From Streptomyces sp. NBC_01478 (lineage in GTDB: Bacteria > Actinomycetota > Actinomycetes > Streptomycetales > Streptomycetaceae), in contig NZ_CP109444.1 in assembly GCF_036227225.1 (NCBI RefSeq), positions 11,265,501-11,329,500 of the forward strand: a stretch of DNA of 64,000 nucleotides, in the 5' to 3' direction. Below are positions 58,456 to 64,000 of this stretch, in pieces. The position numbers and the translations under genes were made by a program. A model generated the notes under the pieces. It saw only the letters and a program-made list of their open reading frames with translations. It searched no databases and was not told the DNA's origin. The stretch's first letter is position 1, and every line of letters begins with the position of its first letter.

Positions 58456-59439
58456 TTACCCCCTCGTCGCGAACGACAGCGTGCCGGAGGCTGTCGTATC
58501 GCCGCCCTGGGTGACCTGGAAGGCCCAGTTGTCCTCGGCCGGTTCGCATTCGACGTGGACGGGGGAGTTCCACTCGGTGAAGCGGAGGGCTTGCATGTCG
58601 CAGCCGCTCAGTCGGCCGGGGGAGGCTCCCGCCAGGCAGGCCGCCTGCCGGGCCGCCTCCAGGAGGACCATGCCGGGCACGTGGTCGCTGGGGTGGTCGA
58701 AGAACCGTGGGTGGCGCAGGTCCGCGGGTGCGACGAGCAGGGCTCCGGAGGGGGCGCGGACCAGCATCACGTCGCCGGGGGACGGGACCGACACCTCGGT
58801 CGGCGACGGGCGCCGGTGCACGTCGTCCGGAACGGGGCCGGCGGCGGCGTTCGGGCCGCGGAGCGTCTCGTACTCCTCCTCGGACAGGACCCGGACGCGT
58901 CCGAAGGCCGAGCCGAACTCGCGCCCGGCGGCGGAGAGTTGGATCCGTACGCTCAGCGCGACCGGCCACGGCACGTCGTCCACGCGGCGCACGTCGAACA
59001 CCTCGGCTCGGCACAGCACATCGGTGGCGCCGTAACCGACCACCGGCTCCGTGTCGTTGTCGAGCCGGAAGCCGACGCTCCTGATGACGGGCCTGCTCGT
59101 ACTCGGTGCGCCGAGGAAGCGCTGACAGAGGTAAAGGCCGACTTGGCGGATCGTCTCGGCGGCCAGCATCGGATCGTGCCGTTCGTCGGAACCCGAACCC
59201 GAACCCGGCGCCGAACCCGAACCGGCACCGGCACCGGCACCGGCACGGGACGTGGCGTACGAGCGCGGCCACTGCGCGGCAAGGAGGTATCGGTCGTCGG
59301 GCAGCGCTCGGCCGTCGGTGAGCAGGACTTCGGCGACCGCTGTGCGGTGCACGAGGGTCCGGGACACGCAACTGTCCCAGCTCAGCGTCAGTTGTTCCGG
59401 GTCGACTTCGGGAGGCGCGAGCGAATGTGAGTCGGTCAT
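58456..59439 (-). CDS. AfsA-type gamma-butyrolactone synthase (A-factor hotdog domains)
   Basis: A 327-residue protein with two AfsA hotdog repeats. The first (~10-165) has EQLTLSWDSCVSRTLVHRTA, VAEVLLTDGRALPDDRYLLA and AAETIRQVGLYLCQRFLG. The second (~210-325) has FDHPSDHVPGMVLLEAARQA with the conserved DHxPGMVLLEAARQ core. AfsA/ScbA enzymes condense beta-ketoacyl-ACP with dihydroxyacetone phosphate to make the signalling butyrolactone. Between the first repeat's strands lies a Gly/Ala/Ser/Pro linker (SRAGAGAGAGSGSAPGSGSG) encoded by a hexanucleotide repeat. Divergent from the ScbR-type receptor. No ribosome site is evident. Confidence 0.92.
   Translation of the reverse strand: MTDSHSLAPPEVDPEQLTLSWDSCVSRTLVHRTAVAEVLLTDGRALPDDRYLLAAQWPRSYATSRAGAGAGAGSGSAPGSGSGSDERHDPMLAAETIRQVGLYLCQRFLGAPSTSRPVIRSVGFRLDNDTEPVVGYGATDVLCRAEVFDVRRVDDVPWPVALSVRIQLSAAGREFGSAFGRVRVLSEEEYETLRGPNAAAGPVPDDVHRRPSPTEVSVPSPGDVMLVRAPSGALLVAPADLRHPRFFDHPSDHVPGMVLLEAARQAACLAGASPGRLSGCDMQALRFTEWNSPVHVECEPAEDNWAFQVTQGGDTTASGTLSFATRG
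59190..59252. repeat. Microsatellite-like hexamer tract inside the AfsA-type gene
   Basis: Tandem GAACCC and CACCGG hexamers (with variants) encode the Gly/Ser/Ala/Pro linker of the AfsA-like protein. Unit gain or loss keeps the frame because the unit is 6 bp, so length variation between strains is expected in the linker. Confidence 0.6.
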
Positions 59440-59548
59440 AAAATAATAGAAGCTACGGTTCTCCGGCGTACGTGCGGGGAACGTCGGCCTGTCGGCTAGA
59501 TTCACCGGAAAAGACGATCCGGCACGCAGGACAGGGGCGACCGAGAAA

Positions 59549-60223
59549 ATGCAGGAACGTGCGGAAGTCACCCGGCGGGCTGTTCTGGCGACGGCCGCCG
59601 TGCTGTTCGAACAGCACGGGTACGTCGGTACGAGCATCAGTGACGTGGCGCGTACGAGCGGGTACACCAGCGGCGCGATCTATTTCCATTTCGGCAGTAA
59701 AGAAGGGCTGGCCCGGGGTGTGCTGGAAGCCCATTTCGCCGAATGGCCGCGCTATGTGGAGCATTGGGAATCCCAGAATGCCCCCGTTCTCGACCGGCTG
59801 GTGGGTCTGAGTCTCGCCGTGGCCCGGGAATTCCGGGACAACGTGATCGTCCGCGCGGGCAACCGACTCTGGAGCGAGCGCAGAACCATCCCCGTGTCCC
59901 TGCCCCGGCCCTTCGTGGGGTGGATCGACGCGACTGCCCGCATGCTGACCGCCGCCACGGAAGCGGGCGAACTCGCCCCCGGTGTCGATGCCGAGCGCGC
60001 CGCGCGGGTCCTCGTCGCCAGCTTCTTCGGCACCCATACCGTCTCCGACGCACTGGACGACCGCCGCAACATCGAGGACGCGGTGAGTGACCTGTGGATG
60101 ATGCTGCTGCCCGGGTTGCAGGCGGCGCCGGTGGATCCGGCGAGCTGTCTGGAGCGGGCCAGGAAGCTGTTGGCGGGCACTCGGGGGCAGGCTGCGGCCG
60201 CGGCGCTGTCGCACGAGGACTGA
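59549..60223 (+). CDS. ScbR/ArpA-type gamma-butyrolactone receptor (TetR family)
   Basis: 224 residues. The HTH at ~5-55 has VTRRAVLATAAVLFEQHGYV, GTSISDVARTSGYTSGAIYF and HFGSKEGLARGVLEAH. The C-terminal domain follows the receptor subfamily (VVR-type N-I-V-R-A-G-N-R-L-W-S-E-R and FVGWI, with the pocket Trp of ArpA/ScbR class). These repress target promoters until butyrolactone binds, linking density to antibiotic production and development. Divergent from the AfsA-like synthase over 109 bp, the classical arrangement. I could not find a clean ARE consensus between them. Confidence 0.88.
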   Translation: MQERAEVTRRAVLATAAVLFEQHGYVGTSISDVARTSGYTSGAIYFHFGSKEGLARGVLEAHFAEWPRYVEHWESQNAPVLDRLVGLSLAVAREFRDNVIVRAGNRLWSERRTIPVSLPRPFVGWIDATARMLTAATEAGELAPGVDAERAARVLVASFFGTHTVSDALDDRRNIEDAVSDLWMMLLPGLQAAPVDPASCLERARKLLAGTRGQAAAAALSHED

Positions 60224-60310
60224 CCGACACCGAGGGCGCCGACCGACTCCAGCGGCAGACAGCCACCCGCCACCATCCGCCGCCACCTGCACCGCGGCCC
60301 GCCGTGCCTC

Positions 60311-60358
60311 CACCGGATCACCAGAACACCGGGTCACCAGATCACCGGATTCCGGTGA
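60311..60358. promoter_or_regulatory. 8-bp CACCnnnn array and palindromic operator of the LAL gene
   Basis: CACCGGAT, CACCAGAA, CACCGGGT, CACCAGAT and CACCGGAT are five consecutive 8-bp units (60311-60350), the last running into the palindrome TCACCGGATTCCGGTGA at 60342-60358. CTCACCTGTCC follows exactly 23 bp after the palindrome's first base. The same palindrome and spacing recur at 61730. It lies ~105 bp before the LAL regulator start. Confidence 0.7.
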
Positions 60359-60461
60359 GGACCGCTCACCTGTCCCGCGACAAACCTGGGGCGTGCGGCA
60401 ACGCACAGGAACGGCAAGGGACTTCGGCAACGCCCGGCAACGCCGGCAAGGAGGCGGTCTC

Positions 60462-61718
60462 ATGAGCGAGCGCGTAGCAGTGGTGGTCGGTGCGGGCGGT
60501 GACCTGGGTCTTGCCACCACCGAGATCGCCCTCGCCGGTGACCTACGCGCCCTCGCCCTCCTCAACCTGGGCGTCACCGAGGCCTGGTCGCTACGGCTCG
60601 ACGACAGTGAACGGCACCTGCTGGAGGGCGCCGCGCTCGCCCACGACATCGGCCGCCCCTATCTGGAGGTCGCCTGCCTCGCCCACCTGGGCTTCGCCTC
60701 CGGCAACCGCTCCTTCACCCTGGCCAGGCGCCGCTGCGAGCAGGCCCTGGCGCTGGCCGACCGGTACGGCTGGGGCGCCGAGGCGGTCATCGTCCCCGCG
60801 CAGGTGTCCTTCGCCGGGATGCTGATCTTCGCGGGCGAGTTCGACCACGGGGAACGGTGGCTGGAGCGCGCCCGGCACGCCACCCGGTCCGAGGGCGAGC
60901 CCGGTGTCCGGCTGCTGGTGCATCTGATGTCCGCGATGGTTCCGGCGGCGCGCGGTCAACACCACGACGCCCTGGCCGAGTTGACCGCCGCCGAGCAGGT
61001 GCAGACACATATGCGGGGCGAGCACGGGCTCTGGTCCCAGGTGACCGCCTGGACGGTGGCCACCCAGGCCCGCCTCGGCATGGTCGAGCAGGCGCGGGCC
61101 ACCCTCGCCGCCCTCGACGAACGGCGGGCCGCCACCGGCGAGATCCGCACCGCCGCCGCGGTGATCCGCCTCGCCGAGCAGGACCCCGCCGGCGCCCGCC
61201 GCGAACTCCGGCCGGTCCTCGACGGCACGGCCCCCCTCACCTCCTTCCTCACTCCGATCGAGGCCCGTCTCCTGGACGCGCTCGCCTGCCGCGATCTCGG
61301 CGACGAGCACGCGACGGCGACCGCCGTGGAACAGGCGCTGCACCTCGCCGAACCGGACCGGATGATCCTGCCCTTCGCGATGACCGGCGCCTGGGAACTG
61401 CTGGAGACCCTCCAACAGCGCACCTCCCACGCCGCGTTGGTCTCCGACATCCTCGACGTCGTCCGCGGCCACACCCCGGCCGGACCGGACCGTCCGGCCA
61501 CGGGACCGGCCGAGAACCTCAGCCCGAGCGAACTCCGCGTCCTGCGCTACCTCCCGACGAACCTCACCCGCCCCGAGATCGCCACCGAACTGTCGGTGTC
61601 CCTCAACACCGTCAACACCCACATCCGACGCATCTACGCCAAGCTCGGCGCCGGCGATCGCTCCTCGGCGGTACAGCGCGGCCGTGAGCTGCGTCTCCTG
61701 TCGAACGGCCGCGGCTGA
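60462..61718 (+). CDS. Truncated LAL-type LuxR regulator with SDR-like N-terminus
   Basis: 418 residues. Residues ~25-340 match the TPR-like C-terminal half of large ATP-binding LuxR regulators (GDLRALALLNLGV; GRPYLEVACLAHLGFASGN; GEFDHGERWLERARHATRSE). Residues ~350-415 are the LuxR HTH (LSPSELRVLRYLPTNLTRPE; ELSVSLNTVNTHIRRIYAKL). The whole N-terminal ATPase (~500 residues) is missing; instead the first ~26 residues read RVAVVVGAGGDLGLATTEIA, the NAD-motif start of an SDR. AAGGAGG lies 7 bp before the ATG, so it is probably expressed. A recombination chimera that may still bind DNA. Confidence 0.8.
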   Translation: MSERVAVVVGAGGDLGLATTEIALAGDLRALALLNLGVTEAWSLRLDDSERHLLEGAALAHDIGRPYLEVACLAHLGFASGNRSFTLARRRCEQALALADRYGWGAEAVIVPAQVSFAGMLIFAGEFDHGERWLERARHATRSEGEPGVRLLVHLMSAMVPAARGQHHDALAELTAAEQVQTHMRGEHGLWSQVTAWTVATQARLGMVEQARATLAALDERRAATGEIRTAAAVIRLAEQDPAGARRELRPVLDGTAPLTSFLTPIEARLLDALACRDLGDEHATATAVEQALHLAEPDRMILPFAMTGAWELLETLQQRTSHAALVSDILDVVRGHTPAGPDRPATGPAENLSPSELRVLRYLPTNLTRPEIATELSVSLNTVNTHIRRIYAKLGAGDRSSAVQRGRELRLLSNGRG

Positions 61719-61729
61719 GGGCCGCACGA

Positions 61730-61763
61730 TCACCGGATTCCGGCGACGCGGCCTCACCTGTCC
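61730..61763. promoter_or_regulatory. Shared operator upstream of the hydrolase/GMC operon
   Basis: TCACCGGATTCCGGCGA at 61730-61746 then CTCACCTGTCC at 61753-61763 repeat the layout upstream of the LAL gene (60342 and 60365) with identical 23-bp spacing, implying one regulator, probably the LAL protein, controls both promoters. It is 36 bp before the first start codon. Confidence 0.65.
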
Positions 61764-61781
61764 GCCCACGACGATGGGTCC

Positions 61782-62030
61782 ATGGGTGATGACCCCGTCC
61801 TGTACCAGATACGGGTCTACGGCCACCTCGGCCCCACCCTGCTGACGGCGTTCCCGGCGTTCGCGCCCGAGCAGCAGGGCACCGAAACCGTGCTCACCGG
61901 GCTGCTGCCGGACGCCTCGGCGCTCTACGGCGTCCTCTCCGAGATCGAGGCGCTCGGCCTCGACCTCCTCGAAGTCCGCAGAGTGAGTGCGCGCCCGAAC
62001 CCGTCCCCACCCAAGGGAGATGTTCCGTGA
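61782..62030 (+). CDS. Small conserved protein of 82 residues
   Basis: 82 residues, no named function. YQIRVYGHLGPTLLTAFPAF, then LTGLLPDASALYGVLSEIEA and LGLDLLEVRRV form an alternating beta/helix pattern like small ACT/BON-style folds; similar proteins occur in many actinobacteria next to regulators and hydrolases. The proline-rich tail is probably disordered. The ATG has no strong ribosome site, and its TGA overlaps the next GTG (GTGA), so it is the first gene of the hydrolase operon and may modulate that pathway. Confidence 0.65.
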   Translation: MGDDPVLYQIRVYGHLGPTLLTAFPAFAPEQQGTETVLTGLLPDASALYGVLSEIEALGLDLLEVRRVSARPNPSPPKGDVP

Positions 62031-62920
62031 GCACCGAGCAGCAACAGACCCTCGACGCGATCCTGCGCCAGTCCGCCTTCCCCGTCGGCAGCTCCGTCGA
62101 CGAACAGCGGCTCCAGCTCGGCAAGTTGACGTCGGCGCAGCCGCTGCCCCCCGAAATCACCGTGACATCACGCGCGTTGGGCGGTGTCCCCGTCGCCGAG
62201 ATCACGGTCGACGGCGTCGAACCCCGGCACGTCGTCCTCTACTTCCACGGCGGCGTCTACGTCCTGGGCGACGCGGCCAGTGCCGCCGGCCTGGCCTCCC
62301 AGGTCGGCCGACGGACCGGAGCCAGGGCCTACTCCGTCGACTACCGGCTCGCGCCCGAACACCCGTATCCGGCCGCGGTGGACGACGCGTTCGCCGCCTA
62401 CGAAGCCCTCCTGCACGAAGGCGTCATCCCCTCGGACATCGTCTTCGCGGGCGAGTCCGCGGGCGGCGGACTCGCCGTCGCCACCCTGGTCAACGCCCGC
62501 GACCACGGGCTGCCCCTGCCGGCCGCCGCCTACGTCATGTCGCCGTACGCCGACCTCACCCTCGCCGGTGCCTCCATCGACACCAAGGGTGCCGCCGATC
62601 CGCTGCTCTCCCGGGAACTCCTCGAACCCCGGGTCACCAACTACACGGCGGGACGGGCCCCTTCGCTTCCACTGATCAGCCCCGTCTTCGCCGACCTCAC
62701 GGGCCTGCCGCCCCTCCTCATCCAGGTCGGAAGCCACGAGGTCCTCCTCGACGACGCCGTACACCTCGCCCAACAGGCCGCCGCGGCAGACGTGTCGGTC
62801 ACCCTGGAGGTCACCCCGGGCGTGCCGCACGTCTTCCAGGCCTACGGCCCGCTCCTCGACGAAGCGAGCGTCGCGCTGGACAGGGCCGGAGAGTTCCTGA
62901 CGGCTCGGCTCCGCGGGTGA
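62027..62920 (+). CDS. Alpha/beta hydrolase (hormone-sensitive-lipase-like esterase)
   Basis: 297 residues. Oxyanion motif HGGVYVLG at ~75 (HGG), nucleophile elbow GESAGGGLAVA at ~145 with Ser at ~147, catalytic Asp near SHEVLLDDAVHLAQ (~243) and His in GVPHVFQAYG (~272). It resembles steryl/carboxyl esterases of the HSL family that act on bulky esters. GTG start overlaps the 82-residue gene (GTGA). Together with the GMC oxidoreductase it suggests degradation of an ester whose alcohol is then oxidised. Cytoplasmic, no signal peptide. Confidence 0.9.
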   Translation: MSTEQQQTLDAILRQSAFPVGSSVDEQRLQLGKLTSAQPLPPEITVTSRALGGVPVAEITVDGVEPRHVVLYFHGGVYVLGDAASAAGLASQVGRRTGARAYSVDYRLAPEHPYPAAVDDAFAAYEALLHEGVIPSDIVFAGESAGGGLAVATLVNARDHGLPLPAAAYVMSPYADLTLAGASIDTKGAADPLLSRELLEPRVTNYTAGRAPSLPLISPVFADLTGLPPLLIQVGSHEVLLDDAVHLAQQAAAADVSVTLEVTPGVPHVFQAYGPLLDEASVALDRAGEFLTARLRG

Positions 62921-62982
62921 CGTCAACTCCCGCGCACCTTCGGTCCGTTCACCAACACCGCCCGTAACAGGAGGAGTTCGTC

Positions 62983-64000
62983 ATGGCCGACGCACCCGCC
63001 ACCGCCGATGTCGTGGTCGTCGGCGGAGGCTCCGCCGGCGCGGTCCGCGCGGCCCGCCTCAGCCAGGACCCCGCCCGCACGGTCCTGCTGCTCGAAGCCG
63101 GGCACGTCTACGCCGCCGACGCCTACCCGCCCGCCCTGCTCGACGCCGACAGGATCGCGGACCCGGAACACGACTGGGGCTACACCTCACGCGGCACCGA
63201 CCAGGGGTCTCAACTCCCCACCCCACGCGGCAAAGTACTCGGCGGCAGCTCCGCGGTGAACGCCTGCGTCGCGCTGCGCGCCCGCGCCGCCGACTTCGCC
63301 CGGTGGGGCGAGCACGGCGTCGAGGGCTGGTCCTACGACGACGTACTCCCGACCTTCAAACTCCTGGAGAACACCCCCACCGGCGACGACGCCTACCACG
63401 GGCGGACCGGTCCGCTGTCGATCCGGCAGCGCACGGACAGCGAACTGACGCCGTCCCTGCGGGGATTCGTCGAGGCGTCCGTCGCCCACGGCTTCAAGCG
63501 CGTGCACGACTTCAACGGCGCCGAGCAGAACGGCGCCGACGGCTACCCGGTCGACGTCGTCGACGGAGTCCGGCAGAACACGGGCCTCGTCTACCTCACC
63601 GCCGAGGTACGCCGACGCCCCAACCTCACCGTCCGCGGCGACGTGACCATCGACCGCGTGCTGTTCGACGGCGCGGCCGCCACCGGCGTCCTGGCCGCGG
63701 ACGGCACGGTGTACCGGGGGAGCGAAGTCGTCCTCTGCGGCGGCACCTACGGCAGTCCGGCCATCCTGCTGCGCTCCGGCGTCGGACCCGCGGCCGACCT
63801 CACCGCACTGGGCATCCCGGTCGTCGCCGACCTGCCCGTCGGGCAGCGCCTCCAGGACCAGGTGGGCTACTACAACGCCTACGCGCTGGCACCCGGCCAC
63901 CTGGAGATGACCCCCACGGTGGGCTCCCTCCTGTGGACGGCCTCCAGCGAGGCCGCCGCCGACGAACTGGACCTCCACGTCACCGCCACCCACCTGATGG
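62983..64000 (+). CDS. GMC family oxidoreductase, C-terminus beyond window
   Basis: 339 visible residues of a ~520-residue FAD-dependent alcohol oxidase/dehydrogenase. FAD motif VVVVGGGSAGAVRAARLSQD at ~10-29, GMC signature 1 region GGSSAVNACVALRARAADFA at ~87, and signature 2 GGTYGSPAILLRSGVGPA at ~250. GGAGGAG lies 6 bp before the ATG. The catalytic His/Asn near the C-terminus are off the window, so activity cannot be confirmed. Follows the esterase by 62 bp on the same strand, probably one operon: esterase frees an alcohol which this enzyme oxidises. Confidence 0.92.
   Translation, partial: MADAPATADVVVVGGGSAGAVRAARLSQDPARTVLLLEAGHVYAADAYPPALLDADRIADPEHDWGYTSRGTDQGSQLPTPRGKVLGGSSAVNACVALRARAADFARWGEHGVEGWSYDDVLPTFKLLENTPTGDDAYHGRTGPLSIRQRTDSELTPSLRGFVEASVAHGFKRVHDFNGAEQNGADGYPVDVVDGVRQNTGLVYLTAEVRRRPNLTVRGDVTIDRVLFDGAAATGVLAADGTVYRGSEVVLCGGTYGSPAILLRSGVGPAADLTALGIPVVADLPVGQRLQDQVGYYNAYALAPGHLEMTPTVGSLLWTASSEAAADELDLHVTATHLM

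Noticed and set aside
59440..59548. Autoregulatory element (ARE) for the ScbR-type receptor
   Set aside because: Only a weak CCGGA-n8-TCCGG inverted repeat and a TACG/CGTA pair are present; neither resembles the published ARE consensus well enough to annotate.

Overview
This is a 64 kb stretch of very GC-rich DNA with long overlapping shadow ORFs, GTG starts and AAGGAG ribosome sites. LAL-type LuxR, AfsA/ScbR-type and encapsulin genes also point to an actinomycete, almost certainly Streptomyces. The dense mix of small regulator/enzyme pairs, gene remnants and catabolic loci suggests accessory or chromosome-arm DNA. I see no tRNA, rRNA, CRISPR array or complete mobile element.

Layout. 1-2.5 kb: RbsABC-type sugar importer on the minus strand, its ATPase cut by the window edge, with two palindromes upstream. 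2.8-4.1 kb: STAS-ANTAR regulator divergent from a winged-helix regulator. 4.3-10 kb: a scrap yard with a carboxylesterase fragment, a duplicated secreted-type protein, IS5-type transposase debris, IS-end-like repeats, an MmyB-type regulator fragment and an orphan C-terminus, interleaved with intact SDR/TetR/SDR genes. 10.2-25.6 kb: expansin-like protein; XRE regulator/SDR pair; Tat-secreted flavoprotein; TetR/MMPL exporter; MarR/quinone-reductase-like pair; GlxA-type AraC regulator; ABM protein; enolase divergent from an HxlR-peroxiredoxin fusion; SDR; and a MerR protein with two HTH domains. 25.6-28.1 kb: a DUF6194-like protein, then a metallopeptidase-like protein with a toxin/eCIS-cargo-style leader followed by a possible partner.

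28.2-46.4 kb is the main metabolic block. A LacI repressor is followed by a 1.1 kb non-coding region with a ~170-bp degenerate tandem repeat. Then comes a run of genes mostly overlapping by 4 bp: oligopeptide-type ABC importer (binding lipoprotein, permease, permease-ATPase fusion, ATPase), GH43, GH42, GH3, DUF5060/DUF4038 and GH78 enzymes. None of the enzymes has a signal peptide. I infer that a branched plant oligosaccharide is imported intact and dismantled in the cytoplasm.

46.5-53.9 kb: membrane protein with paired operators, inositol-phosphatase-like protein, SRPBCC protein, HxlR/oxidoreductase pair, an apparently leaderless AlaX / XRE-cupin / threonine-aldolase operon, and glutamate decarboxylase. 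54-57.7 kb: an encapsulin shell carrying a cyclic-nucleotide-binding-like domain, translationally coupled to a cysteine desulfurase, divergent from an OsmC peroxidase. Next to it is a deletion remnant that I read as an EF-hand/ankyrin glutaminase. 57.9-60.2 kb: DUF6086-like protein and a divergent AfsA-type gamma-butyrolactone synthase / ScbR-type receptor pair. 60.4-64 kb: a truncated LAL regulator with an SDR-like N-terminus, sharing an operator with a downstream operon (small protein, alpha/beta hydrolase, GMC oxidoreductase cut by the right edge).
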